Position numbers and translations under genes: made by a program. A stretch of DNA of 64,000 nucleotides from an uncultured Sphingomonadaceae bacterium (GTDB lineage: Bacteria; Pseudomonadota; Alphaproteobacteria; Sphingomonadales; Sphingomonadaceae): the NCBI GenBank assembly GCA_947503245.1, contig CANNCV010000001.1:991501-1055500 (forward strand). Reading direction: 5' to 3'. Below the pieces are notes generated by a model. That model made no database searches. It worked only from the letters and a program-made list of their open reading frames with translations, and was not told the DNA's origin. Below, in pieces: positions 8,743 to 17,678 of the stretch; position 1 is the first letter of the stretch, and each line of letters starts with the position of its first letter.

Positions 8743-10209
8743 TTACTTTTTTACAAACCGCCCATGGGCACTTCCCATCGCGCGCAGAGCGGATATTTTG
8801 CTGTTGAGCGCAGTCCAGTCATCCCGCTCGGCAATATTGGACCATATTGCCTCAACTTCCTCAATGGCCATGGATTGTGGTTCGCAGTTTTGCCAATAAT
8901 CATGTTTATCATCAGCAGCATTTTTATATTCGCGCAGCTTGCTAAGGAAATCATTCAGCAGTTTTTCCTCATCAGCTTTTAACGACGGGACACCCTTTAG
9001 CGTGCTAGACGGTGCATTAGAGGATGGGGCATCAGACCTGCCCCAGAAGCGCGCAAAGAAAAAGAAGGCGTCAATCGTCATGGTTTCGGTGAGCAGAAAT
9101 TGCTCCGCCGACTGCACCAATAAGGCGTCTTTTTCCAGCCCCTGCGGCACGATGTTCAAACGCCAGCAAAATTTCTCGGTCAGCGCTATTTGATAGCGAG
9201 GGCCAAAGTCGTTTAACGCCTCAATGAGCGGTTCGGCCGGGCATATCATGCGCAAAGCTGTGCCCAATTGCCCTAGATTCCAGTGAAAAGCTTCTGGTTG
9301 CCGGGCAAAACAATAAAGGCTTTGCTGGTCAAAATAGGCGGCGGTAAATCCGGGTTGCCAATATTGCGCAAAACGCCAAGGGCCATAATCAAAGCTTTCG
9401 CCAGAAATATTCATATTATCAGTATTCAAAACACCATGAACAAAACCGGCAACCATATAACTGCCGACCAGCTCAGCCATGCGTTGTGTAACGCCGTTGA
9501 ACAGTGCAGCAGCGCATTCGGCGTCGCTTTTTTGGTCAATATCTGTCGCTAGCTCAGGATAATAATGCTGAAGGCAATAGCGAGCCAATGCTGCCATTCC
9601 CGCTTCGTCTTGCAGATAGGCCAAGCGCTGAAATGTGCCAAAGCGGACATGACCATGACTAAGCCGCACCATCACTGTCGAGCGGGTGGGTGAGGGTTCG
9701 TCATTGCGCCATAATTCTTCGTGCGTTTCCACAATAGAGAAGGTGCGACTGGTGTTAACGCCCAGAGCTTCAAGCATTTCTGTTGCCAGATATTCGCGCA
9801 CTGCCCCTTTTAACGTCAGACGTCCGTCACCGCTACGGCTCCATGGCGTGGTGCCCGACCCCTTGGTGCCAAGATCCATTAACCGGTCATCTTGGTCCAG
9901 CATTTGCGCAAACAAAAAACCGCGTCCATCGCCAATCTCTGGATTGTAGACGCGGAATTGGTGGCCGTGATAGCGCATCGCCAAAGGTGTTTCTAAACTG
10001 TCGGGTAAAGCCTCGAACCGGCCAAAGTGGTGCAGCCATTCTTCGTTACTTAGATGGTCGAGGCCAATTTGCGCTGCCGCACGGTTATTGCGCGTCCGCA
10101 AGGTCAGTTTGGGGAAGTCGGCAGGGGCTACTGGATCAGCCAGTAATTCCTGCAATGCAGTAAAAGTTTTCGTGCCGCGATACGCAGCGCCTTGCGATTG
10201 GCTATCCAT
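8743..10209 (-). CDS. selO: Protein adenylyltransferase SelO (YdiU/UPF0061)
   Basis: SelO pseudokinase family: transfers AMP from ATP to protein Ser/Thr/Tyr residues. Family landmarks are AMRYHGHQFRVYNP, DLGTKGSGTTPWSRSGDGR (inverted ATP-binding site), HGVLNTDNM, and DYGPWRF, the counterpart of the kinase DFG motif. The encoded 488 residues match the usual length. ATG at 10209 begins just before the conserved region; an upstream extension would run into the hydrolase start on the other strand. It is divergent from that hydrolase with only 41 bases between the start codons. Confidence 0.92.
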   Translation of the reverse strand: MDSQSQGAAYRGTKTFTALQELLADPVAPADFPKLTLRTRNNRAAAQIGLDHLSNEEWLHHFGRFEALPDSLETPLAMRYHGHQFRVYNPEIGDGRGFLFAQMLDQDDRLMDLGTKGSGTTPWSRSGDGRLTLKGAVREYLATEMLEALGVNTSRTFSIVETHEELWRNDEPSPTRSTVMVRLSHGHVRFGTFQRLAYLQDEAGMAALARYCLQHYYPELATDIDQKSDAECAAALFNGVTQRMAELVGSYMVAGFVHGVLNTDNMNISGESFDYGPWRFAQYWQPGFTAAYFDQQSLYCFARQPEAFHWNLGQLGTALRMICPAEPLIEALNDFGPRYQIALTEKFCWRLNIVPQGLEKDALLVQSAEQFLLTETMTIDAFFFFARFWGRSDAPSSNAPSSTLKGVPSLKADEEKLLNDFLSKLREYKNAADDKHDYWQNCEPQSMAIEEVEAIWSNIAERDDWTALNSKISALRAMGSAHGRFVKK

Positions 10210-10250
10210 ATGGGCATTAGTGGGGTTCCAAAAGGGGCAGTGCAAGTAAG

Positions 10251-11141
10251 ATGGGCCGGATATCAGCATATAAAAATGGCTATTGGTGGTCAAATGACGG
10301 CCTGCGCCTACACTTTAGGGATTATCCTGCGCAAAATCAGGATGCGGCATCCGGCCGACCGCCGATTGTCTGTCTGCCCGGACTGACCCGCAATGCACGC
10401 GATTTTGAGGATTTGGCCGATCATCTTTCCGAAAATTGGCGCGTCATTTGCGTTGACCTTCGCGGCCGCGGTGAAAGCGCTTATGCCAAAGACCCGCTAA
10501 GCTATGTGCCGCTAACCTATGTGCAGGATGTAGAAGCATTATTGGCGCAAGAGGGTGTTGACGAATTTGTTGCCTTTGGCACGTCTCTAGGCGGTATTAT
10601 CTCTATGCTGCTGGCATCAACCCGGCCCGGCCGGATAAAAGGTCTTTTACTGAATGATATTGGGCCAGAGATTAACCCGCAAGGTTTGGAACGTATTCGC
10701 GGCTATGTCGGCCAAGGACGCAGCTTTGCAACATGGATGCATTCGGCCCGATGGCTTAACGAGGATTTCGCAGAGATTTATCCTGCCTTCACTGTGCATG
10801 ATTGGTTGACGCTGGCAAAACGCATGATGAAAGTAACCGGCAGTGGGCGCATCGTGTTGGACTATGATATGCGTATTGCCGAGCCATTTGCGATGCCAGG
10901 CGGTGAAGCAGGTGTGGATTTATGGCCTGCATTTAATGCGCTGACTAATATTCCCATGCTGTTGGTGCGCGGCCAGAAGAGCGATCTTCTGACCAATAAG
11001 ACCGTGGCTCTTATGCAAGAGAAGCAGGCCCAGTTGGATGTGCTGGACATTCCGAATATTGGCCATGCACCAACACTGGATGAGCCGCATAGCCGTGCCT
11101 CTATTGCCGCATTATTGGCGCGCATTGAGGCAAATTCATGA
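10251..11141 (+). CDS. Alpha/beta hydrolase
   Basis: Soluble alpha/beta hydrolase of 296 residues. The oxyanion region is CLPGLTRNARDF, the nucleophile elbow is GTSLGG, the acid is probably in the VRGQKSDLLT segment, and the catalytic His is in IGHAPTLDEP near the C-terminus. The substrate cannot be inferred. Its end overlaps the next gene by ATGA, so it is cotranscribed with the glycosyltransferase, which hints at a lipid or saccharide substrate but does not prove it. The start has AAGTAAG just before the ATG. Confidence 0.88.
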   Translation: MGRISAYKNGYWWSNDGLRLHFRDYPAQNQDAASGRPPIVCLPGLTRNARDFEDLADHLSENWRVICVDLRGRGESAYAKDPLSYVPLTYVQDVEALLAQEGVDEFVAFGTSLGGIISMLLASTRPGRIKGLLLNDIGPEINPQGLERIRGYVGQGRSFATWMHSARWLNEDFAEIYPAFTVHDWLTLAKRMMKVTGSGRIVLDYDMRIAEPFAMPGGEAGVDLWPAFNALTNIPMLLVRGQKSDLLTNKTVALMQEKQAQLDVLDIPNIGHAPTLDEPHSRASIAALLARIEANS

Positions 11142-12277
11142 CGAAGGCCATCCGTATATTGCACCTGCATTCGACTTTTGATCATGGTGGTAAAGAGGCG
11201 CGCTGCGTACAGCTTATCAATGCCATGGGACCAAAGGTTCACCATGATATTGTCAGCGCCATCCCGGGAGCTTTGGGTGCGCGCAAAGCGATCAACCCGC
11301 ATTCAAAAGTGCGATTTCCTGAAAAATTTCCCTCCTTGGAAGGCAAGCCGGCAATCACTCGCTATCGCTATTTGGCGATTGCCATGAAGGCATATGATCT
11401 GATCCTCACCTATAATTGGGGTTCAATGGATGCGGTTATGGCGCACACGATTTTTGGCCGTTATGAAAAACTGGCGCCGCTTATTCATCATGAAGATGGG
11501 TTTAATAGCGATGAGCAGCACCGTTTGAAACGTCGCCGCAACTGGTTCCGTACTGTGGCTCTTTCGCAAAGCGCCGCATTGATAGTACCATCAAAGCGGT
11601 TGGAGCATATTGCGTATACTGCATGGCATCAGCCGAAATCACGGGTGCAGCTTATACCCAATGGCATCGCATTACAGGATTATAGCAAGAAACCGCAAAA
11701 AGGTGCGATCCCCGGTTTTAAACCGCGGGCTGATGAAGTGGTTGTTGGCACTATCGCCGGTCTGCGTTCCATCAAAAATATTCCGCGGCTGGTTGAACTG
11801 GTGGCCAAAAGTGCGGCCAACATACGTCTGGTCATTGTGGGGGAAGGCCCTGAAAAAGAGACCATTTCAGCGCGCGCACAAGAATTGGGCATCGCCGACC
11901 GCGTTCTGATGCCGGGCTTTTTGCCCAATCCAGCCAGATATGTTGGATTGTTTGATATATTTGCCTTGACCTCTGACAGCGAGCAATTCCCTATTTCTCT
12001 TATGGAAGCAATGGCGGCTGGCTTGCCGGTTATTGCCACTGATGTGGGCGATGTCGCGCATATGATCAGCAGCGCTAATGGCCCCTATATTGCGCGGCCT
12101 GATGATATGACAGGCTTGCAAGCCGCACTTGATACCTTGGTCGCAGACACACAATTGCGCGACAAGCTGGGTGCGGCCAATTTGCAAAAAGCGAAGGACG
12201 ATTTTGATGAGCGAGATATGATTGCGCGATATGCCAAACTTTATAGCGGCATTTCAGGCAAGTCCTTGCTTGATTAG
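11138..12277 (+). CDS. Family 4 glycosyltransferase
   Basis: A GT-B fold glycosyltransferase of 379 residues. The N-terminal domain has HLHSTFDHGGKE, the region that usually binds the acceptor. The C-terminal nucleotide-sugar domain shows LIPNGI, VGTIAGLRSIKN, VIVGEGPEKE, VLMPGF and the EQFPISLMEAMAAGLPVIATDVG motif with the E-x7-E signature. The donor and acceptor are unknown. It is translationally coupled to the hydrolase before it. No other polysaccharide genes are nearby, so it is not obviously part of a capsule or LPS cluster. Confidence 0.9.
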   Translation: MTKAIRILHLHSTFDHGGKEARCVQLINAMGPKVHHDIVSAIPGALGARKAINPHSKVRFPEKFPSLEGKPAITRYRYLAIAMKAYDLILTYNWGSMDAVMAHTIFGRYEKLAPLIHHEDGFNSDEQHRLKRRRNWFRTVALSQSAALIVPSKRLEHIAYTAWHQPKSRVQLIPNGIALQDYSKKPQKGAIPGFKPRADEVVVGTIAGLRSIKNIPRLVELVAKSAANIRLVIVGEGPEKETISARAQELGIADRVLMPGFLPNPARYVGLFDIFALTSDSEQFPISLMEAMAAGLPVIATDVGDVAHMISSANGPYIARPDDMTGLQAALDTLVADTQLRDKLGAANLQKAKDDFDERDMIARYAKLYSGISGKSLLD

Positions 12278-12480
12278 ACAATTTCGCTTTTGTAACCATC
12301 CACAGAATTTTCTAAAAGCGTTGCGGCTTCATTGACCGTTCAGCGGCGTCTGGACACTATCAACCAAAGAGAATGCAGCAGAATCGATTTTGACGAAAAT
12401 AGCGATGGAAAGCATCGGGTTTCGCGGCTAAAGAGCGCAATTAAGCGATTTGCTGACAGATTAAAGAAGAGGATTTTCAG

Positions 12481-13269
12481 GTGGCGCGCAAACCTACAAC
12501 GCCCCAGCCAGCAGGCGGCCCATCAAAGGGCCCTGGCGACAAGACTGATACACAGGCCGATATTTTCTCGCGTGAGGTTGATGAAGCCATGCGTGAAGAC
12601 CAGTTGGCTATGTTCTGGCAAAAATATGGTGTTATCACCATTGGTGTGATCGTTCTGGGTCTGGCTTCTTTTGCAGGTTGGCTGTTTTATCAAAACAGTG
12701 TCGAGGAAGCCGCGGGCGTAAAGAGCGAAGAGCTTATTTCTGCGCTTGATGCCAATACACGCGGCAATGTTGATGGTGCAATCAACGCTTTACAGCCACT
12801 CAAGGATGCTGATCAGGCGGGCTATCGCGCATTGGCAAAAGTGGGTGAAGCTGGCCTTTTGGCGCAGCAAGGCAAGGCAGAAGAATCCAGAAAAAGTTTT
12901 GAGGCCATAGCGGCTGATGACAATGTGCCTCAGGAACTGCGCGATCTTGCAACGATCCGTCGGACCTTATCAGAATTTGATACTTTGGCGCCTGCCGAGG
13001 TTATTAAAAGAATGAAGCCATTAGCTGTACCTGGTGAGCCATGGTTTGCTAGTGCTGGTGAAATGGTGGCAATTGCTCATTTGAAAATGGGCAAGCCTGA
13101 CTTGGCAGGGCCAATATTCGGTGAGCTTGCAAAAGATAAAAGCGTGCCGCCGACCGTGCGTGACAGGGCTAGCCAAATGGCAGGTCTGCTCGGCATCGAC
13201 ACAGTGGATATTGAAGAAGGTGACGATGAGAACGCAGAAGCTCCAGTGGCTCCAGCGACTTCTGAATAA
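12481..13269 (+). CDS. TPR-type ancillary membrane protein (YfgM-like)
   Basis: A 262-residue protein starting from GTG. It has a hydrophilic N-terminus, one membrane segment at residues ~49-70 (VITIGVIVLGLASFAGWLF), then a helical periplasmic region with tetratricopeptide-like repeats (ALAKVGEAGLLAQQGKAEES, MVAIAHLKMGKPDLAG). The tail is acidic and alanine-rich. Position directly before bamB and der matches E. coli yfgM-bamB-der, where YfgM associates with the Sec translocon and BamB. The equivalence is therefore supported by both architecture and gene order. About 200 bases without a gene precede it. Confidence 0.85.
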   Translation: MARKPTTPQPAGGPSKGPGDKTDTQADIFSREVDEAMREDQLAMFWQKYGVITIGVIVLGLASFAGWLFYQNSVEEAAGVKSEELISALDANTRGNVDGAINALQPLKDADQAGYRALAKVGEAGLLAQQGKAEESRKSFEAIAADDNVPQELRDLATIRRTLSEFDTLAPAEVIKRMKPLAVPGEPWFASAGEMVAIAHLKMGKPDLAGPIFGELAKDKSVPPTVRDRASQMAGLLGIDTVDIEEGDDENAEAPVAPATSE

Positions 13270-13363
13270 GGCTTTTCCGTCATTTGCCCGGGATAGGCAT
13301 GTGATGGGCAAAATAGAATATGATCGGGGAGGTGCGCATTAAGCGCATATTTTGGGAAAATAT

Positions 13364-14713
13364 ATGTTGGTTACGACAAAATTGAATCGGATTATGCTGG
13401 CGACATTATGTTCGCTTTCTCTGACATTAGGCGGTTGTAACGCCTTTGGCGGTGATGATGAGAAGGTAAAAGTCACGCCGACCTTTGGCCAGCGCACCAA
13501 TGTGCTCAGCTCTTCGGAAACAAGTGCGCAAATTGACCCTGAAATAGCGCAAACAGCAGTGATTGTTCCGCCTGCTGTTCGGAATACAGAATGGTCACAA
13601 TCCGGCGGCAATGCGTCCAAGAATATTGGTCATGTGGCGCTTGGTGATGCGCTTAAACCTGCTTGGAGTGCGCAGATTGCCGGTTCGTCCTCTCGCGCTC
13701 GGTTGGCTTCAGCGCCGGTCGCATCCAATGGCCGTGTCTATGTTATTGACACTGATGCGAAGATACATGCTTTTGATCTTGCCAATGGTAGTCGCATCTG
13801 GTCAGCCGACTTTTCAGTGAAGGGCGATGGTCGTCCGTCAGTCTTTGGCGGCGGCGTGAGCGTTCTTGGTGACCGTCTTTACGCCACAAATGGTGTTGGC
13901 GAAGTCGCTGCAATGAATATCAGCAATGGCGAAATCATCTGGCGCGTAAAGCCAGCTGGCCCCCTGCGCGGTTCTCCGACTTTGGCGTTTAATTCTGCTT
14001 ATGTCATGACGCAGGACAATCAGCTTTTTGCGCTCAATGCTGCCAATGGAGAAGTGTTGTGGAGCGAGGCCGCGTCCAACCGTCAAGCAGGCGTGTTTGG
14101 CGTTGCAGCACCAGCTGCTGGACAGGCAACCATCATCGCAGGGTTTTCTTCTGGTGAGCTTTCTGCACACCGGTTTGAAAACGGCACCAATGTCTGGTCA
14201 GATGCTTTGGCGCGCACACGGATTTCAACGGCTGTGGCAACATTGTCCGATATTGATGCTGACCCGATTATTGATCAGGGCCGTGTCTATGCACTGGGTG
14301 AGGGTGGCCGCATGGCTGCTTACCAACTGGTGGTCGGCCAACGTATTTGGGAAATCAATATTGCCGGAACTTCAACGCCTGCACTGGGCGGTGAATGGCT
14401 GTTTACACTTACAGACGATGCCAAATTGCTGTGTATCGCAAGAACAACTGGCAAGGTACGCTGGATCGCTGATCTGCAACGTTGGGAAGTGCCCAAGAAA
14501 AAGAAAGGCCCTATCCGTTGGGTCGGGCCGCTATTGGCAGGGAATCGATTGATTGTTGCATCATCAAAAGGCGAAATATCATCTGTCTCACCAGCAGATG
14601 GTGCAATCACCACCATGTTTGAGGTTAATAAGCCTGTATCTGTCCCAATGATCGCGGTTGATGGTACGTTGATTATCCTAGATGACAGCGGACGAATTAA
14701 CGCCTATCGGTAA
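13364..14713 (+). CDS. bamB: Outer membrane assembly lipoprotein BamB
   Basis: Lipoprotein of the BAM complex, which folds beta-barrel proteins into the outer membrane. The signal peptide ends in the lipobox LTLGGC, followed by a low-complexity linker to residue ~70. The rest is an eight-bladed PQQ-type beta-propeller with repeats such as GRVYVIDTDAKIHAFDLANGSRIW and QLFALNAANGEVLW. ATG at 13364 has GGGA just upstream; a TTG at 13352 is less likely. It lies between the YfgM-like gene and der, the same order as in E. coli. Confidence 0.92.
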   Translation: MLVTTKLNRIMLATLCSLSLTLGGCNAFGGDDEKVKVTPTFGQRTNVLSSSETSAQIDPEIAQTAVIVPPAVRNTEWSQSGGNASKNIGHVALGDALKPAWSAQIAGSSSRARLASAPVASNGRVYVIDTDAKIHAFDLANGSRIWSADFSVKGDGRPSVFGGGVSVLGDRLYATNGVGEVAAMNISNGEIIWRVKPAGPLRGSPTLAFNSAYVMTQDNQLFALNAANGEVLWSEAASNRQAGVFGVAAPAAGQATIIAGFSSGELSAHRFENGTNVWSDALARTRISTAVATLSDIDADPIIDQGRVYALGEGGRMAAYQLVVGQRIWEINIAGTSTPALGGEWLFTLTDDAKLLCIARTTGKVRWIADLQRWEVPKKKKGPIRWVGPLLAGNRLIVASSKGEISSVSPADGAITTMFEVNKPVSVPMIAVDGTLIILDDSGRINAYR

Positions 14714-14795
14714 TTCAGCTTTTGCACACTTTATGTGCATGTAATTTATACTCCGGCTGCTTTGCGATATTGCGGCAGACTGGTAAGGATCACCC

Positions 14796-16238
14796 ATGCT
14801 TCCCGAGATTGTCATTGTCGGCCGCCCGAACGTTGGAAAATCGACATTGTTTAACCGTTTGGTTGGCAAGAAAATTGCGCTGGTTGATGACCAGCCCGGC
14901 GTAACTCGTGACCGGCGTTTTGGTGAAGCAGACCTGTTGGGCCTGAAATTTCAGATCGTCGATACTGCAGGCTATGAAGATGAGGATGCAGCCAGTCTGC
15001 CGGGCAGAATGCGCCAACAGACCGAAGCGGCAGTTGGCTCTGCTGTAGCGGCACTGTTTGTTATTGACGCGCGTGTTGGCTTGACCCCATTGGATGAAGA
15101 AATCGCACGCTGGTTAAGAGTGAGCAATACGCCTGTCATATTGGTCGCGAACAAGGCGGAAGGCCGTGCTGGAGAAAGCGGTATCATGGAAAGCTATGGC
15201 CTCGGCCTTGGCGATCCATTGGCGTTGAGCGCCGAACATGGCGAAGGGTTGGCCGATTTGTTCGCTGCACTGCGCCCGCATATAGAACAAGCTGAAGAGG
15301 CATCCGTGCTTGCAGGGGAAGAACTGCTGTCGCAGCCAAAGGTCGATGTGGTTATTGCGCCTGATGCTCCTGATATCGAATTTGTACCGAGTGAAGAAGA
15401 GCTAGGCGCGCTGCAATTGGCGATTGTTGGCCGTCCGAATGCTGGTAAATCTACCCTTATAAATCGCCTTTTGGGTGAAGACAGGCTGATTACTGGACCA
15501 GAGGCCGGTATTACGCGTGATAGCATTGCGATTGATTGGGAATGGCAGGATGGTGAAGGCACCATGCGGCCGGTCAAGCTTATTGATACTGCTGGCATGC
15601 GCAAAAAGGCCAAAGTCACAGATAAGCTTGAGAAGCTCTCCGTCGCTGATGCCCGCCGTGCAATAGATTTTGCTGAGGTAGTTGTGCTCTTGCTTGATGC
15701 AACCAAGGGTCTGGAAGTGCAGGATCTGAAGATTGCTGACCGTGTATTGCAAGAAGGTCGTGCATTGATAATCGCCATCAACAAATGGGATGTCGCTGAA
15801 GATGCCAGCTATCTTTATAATGGCATAAGAGAGGCTTTGAACGAAGGCTTGGCACAGGTTCGCGGATTGCCCGTTATTACTGTATCAGCAGCAACAGGCA
15901 AAGGTCTTGACCAGATGATACAGGCGGCATTTACCGTTCGCCGTTCATGGTCACGGCGGATACCAACGGCGATGTTAAACCGCTGGTTTGATGATGCGTT
16001 GGCCAGAACACCGCCGCCTGCGCCTGGCGGCAAGCGCATTAAATTGCGCTTTATCACACAGGCCAAAATTCGCCCTCCGGGGTTTGTACTTTTTGGCACG
16101 CGGCTTGATAGCCTGCCGGAGAGCTATAAGCGTTATTTGATAAATGGTATCCGCCGGGATTTGGGCTTTGATGCTGTGCCGGTGCGGTTAAATCTGCGCT
16201 CTCCCAAAAACCCTTATCACAAAAGCCAAGGCAGCTAA
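14796..16238 (+). CDS. der: Ribosome-associated GTPase Der (EngA)
   Basis: Essential GTPase with two tandem G domains, needed for 50S subunit maturation. G1 motifs GRPNVGKS and GRPNAGKS mark the two domains; DTAGYED and DTAGMRKK are the G3 motifs, NKAEG and NKWD the G4 motifs. The C-terminal KH-like domain ends with the usual KNPY. The length of 480 residues is normal. The start has AAGGATC in front of the ATG. It is the third gene of the bamB cluster. Confidence 0.97.
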   Translation: MLPEIVIVGRPNVGKSTLFNRLVGKKIALVDDQPGVTRDRRFGEADLLGLKFQIVDTAGYEDEDAASLPGRMRQQTEAAVGSAVAALFVIDARVGLTPLDEEIARWLRVSNTPVILVANKAEGRAGESGIMESYGLGLGDPLALSAEHGEGLADLFAALRPHIEQAEEASVLAGEELLSQPKVDVVIAPDAPDIEFVPSEEELGALQLAIVGRPNAGKSTLINRLLGEDRLITGPEAGITRDSIAIDWEWQDGEGTMRPVKLIDTAGMRKKAKVTDKLEKLSVADARRAIDFAEVVVLLLDATKGLEVQDLKIADRVLQEGRALIIAINKWDVAEDASYLYNGIREALNEGLAQVRGLPVITVSAATGKGLDQMIQAAFTVRRSWSRRIPTAMLNRWFDDALARTPPPAPGGKRIKLRFITQAKIRPPGFVLFGTRLDSLPESYKRYLINGIRRDLGFDAVPVRLNLRSPKNPYHKSQGS

Positions 16239-16338
16239 GCAATCTAATTGACTTTAGATGGCATCTTCAACCAACTGTTTACTTATTAAAGCTATTCTTA
16301 TCGTCAGGACCAGGTCCCGCAATTAGGAGCTTTGAGCA

Positions 16339-16773
16339 GTGAATGACGAGACCAAGAATATTATAAACTGGAGCAGCTTTTCTGAAACACGTGCGGTTTT
16401 GGGCGCTGACTTTGTTAGAATTCTGGGATATTTCCGAGAAGATGGCACCAAATCAGTGGCTGCTATTGAAGAAGCTATCCGCCAACGTAATGCGGTAGCA
16501 TTGGTGATTCCTGCCCATACACTTAAGGGGGAATCGGCCCAGTTCGGCGCTGACAGATTAACGGAACTTGCCGAAAAGATTGAAACTGAAGCACGGCAAT
16601 GTGTGGAATATCGGCAAGAGCCTGACGAATTGCTACCATTGGTGGTGGGCTTGCGTCAGCTATTCGAAGATTCGCTAGCTGCCCTAGAAAGGGAAACCAA
16701 CCCATTGGTACAGCGTGCAGGTGCAGAACGCCGTGAATTCGCTTCTTCAAATCAGAGTTTCGGCCGACTATAA
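16339..16773 (+). CDS. Hpt domain phosphotransfer protein
   Basis: A 144-residue single-domain histidine phosphotransfer protein. The phospho-acceptor motif is AHTLKGES, with the four-helix pattern around it (AAIEEAIRQRNAV, LTELAEKIETEAR). Such proteins relay phosphoryl groups between hybrid kinases and response regulators; in some alphaproteobacteria a ChpT-type or stand-alone Hpt serves this role, but this one lacks the ChpT ATPase-like domain. GTG at 16339 is the start, with TAGGAG 12 bases upstream. No kinase or regulator gene is adjacent, so its partners are unknown. Confidence 0.85.
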   Translation: MNDETKNIINWSSFSETRAVLGADFVRILGYFREDGTKSVAAIEEAIRQRNAVALVIPAHTLKGESAQFGADRLTELAEKIETEARQCVEYRQEPDELLPLVVGLRQLFEDSLAALERETNPLVQRAGAERREFASSNQSFGRL

Positions 16774-16792
16774 ATTTAGGATCGCAGACAGC

Positions 16793-16832
16793 AAAGGGCG
16801 CGCCGTAACCCATGTTGCGGCGCGCCTTTTTG
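16793..16832. terminator. Bidirectional rho-independent terminator
   Basis: GGCGCGCCG (16797-16805) pairs with CGGCGCGCC (16818-16826) and is followed by TTTTT; an AAA run precedes the stem, so it can serve both the Hpt gene and the convergent bfr gene. Confidence 0.85.
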
Positions 16833-16843
16833 TTTGTGTGCTA

Positions 16844-17326
16844 TTAATGCGCTTCGGCAGGCTTTGATTGAAGCTGCGTATAGTTTTCAATGCCCATGCG
16901 CTCAATCATGGCTTTTTGTGTTTCCAACGTATCGACATGCTCTTCTTCGCTCGCAAGGATGGCTGCGAACAGATCACGGGTTACGAAGTCCTGAATGCTT
17001 TCGGCATAGGCGACAGCGCCTTTGAGCATGGTTACCGCTTCTTCTTCAAGCGCCAGATCAGCGTCAATAATTTCCTCAACGGTTTCACCGATTTTGAGAC
17101 GGCCAAGCATCTGGAAGTTTGGCAGGCCATTGAGAAACAAAATACGTTCCGCCAACTGGTCGGCGTGCTTCATTTCGTCAATGGATTCGTGCCGCTCAAA
17201 TTCGGCCAGCTTGGTCACGCCCCAATCGTTCAGCAAGCGATAATGCAGCCAATATTGGTTGACGGCAGTCAGCTCATTTTTCAGGGCTTCATTTAACAAT
17301 TCAATGACTTTTTTGTCACCACGCAT
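16844..17326 (-). CDS. bfr: Bacterioferritin
   Basis: 24-subunit heme-containing iron store. The ferroxidase ligands are in the family positions: ELTAVNQYWLHYR, the HESIDEMKHAD helix (His and Glu ligands; Met is the axial heme ligand) and ILASEEEHVDTLE. The 160 residues match the family. The start has AAAGGAT upstream of the ATG. The bfd gene lies 99 bases upstream on the same strand, and a Fur-like box lies before bfd, so the pair is probably iron-regulated together. Confidence 0.96.
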   Translation of the reverse strand: MRGDKKVIELLNEALKNELTAVNQYWLHYRLLNDWGVTKLAEFERHESIDEMKHADQLAERILFLNGLPNFQMLGRLKIGETVEEIIDADLALEEEAVTMLKGAVAYAESIQDFVTRDLFAAILASEEEHVDTLETQKAMIERMGIENYTQLQSKPAEAH

Positions 17327-17425
17327 AATATCATCCTTTCAAATACTGCCCCTTATATAGGGACGAATTGTTAAGATGAAAAGGCTGAAACCCGCAGAAA
17401 AGCTAGGTTTTTTAAGGTGCTATTG

Positions 17426-17599
17426 CTATGCGCTCGCAGCTTCCGCATTGATAATGCTTTGCGCAAACTGGAGGCATTGGCCGCATTTTGGCTTCCGGCC
17501 GAGTTTCGCATAGACATCATGAGGACGCTGGGACGGGCACTGCTGAAACGCAGCGCGTAAATCCTTTTCCTTGATGGCATTGCAAACACAGACAACCAT
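17426..17599 (-). CDS. bfd: Bacterioferritin-associated ferredoxin
   Basis: A 57-residue protein read directly from the sequence. It opens with MVVCVCNAI and has a second cysteine pair in PKCGQC, giving the C-x-C...C-x-x-C arrangement of the Bfd 2Fe-2S family. In the family it reduces the heme of bacterioferritin to release stored iron. Position next to bfr on the same strand supports the call. The start ATG at 17599 has GAGAAGGAG upstream. Confidence 0.92.
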   Translation of the reverse strand: MVVCVCNAIKEKDLRAAFQQCPSQRPHDVYAKLGRKPKCGQCLQFAQSIINAEAASA

Positions 17600-17625
17600 A
17601 TGCGGCTCCTTCTCACTCTATTTAG

Positions 17626-17650
17626 CGATAATGAGAATGGTTTGCAATGG
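17626..17650 (-). promoter_or_regulatory. Fur-like box upstream of bfd
   Basis: GATAATGAGAATGGTTTGC (17627-17645) agrees with the classical 19-base Fur consensus at about 14 positions, 27-51 bases before the bfd start. Its core AGAATGGTTTGCAAT (17634-17648) matches the TonB-receptor site at 41382-41396 at 13 of 15 positions, so the same regulator probably binds both. Confidence 0.6.
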
Positions 17651-17678
17651 TTAATGCGAATTATTTGCAAAAAATCCT

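Noticed and set aside
12278-12480. A small gene or RNA between the glycosyltransferase and YfgM-like genes
   Set aside because: Only a shadow frame and a loose CGCTTTT/AAAAGCG repeat are seen; nothing supports a gene.
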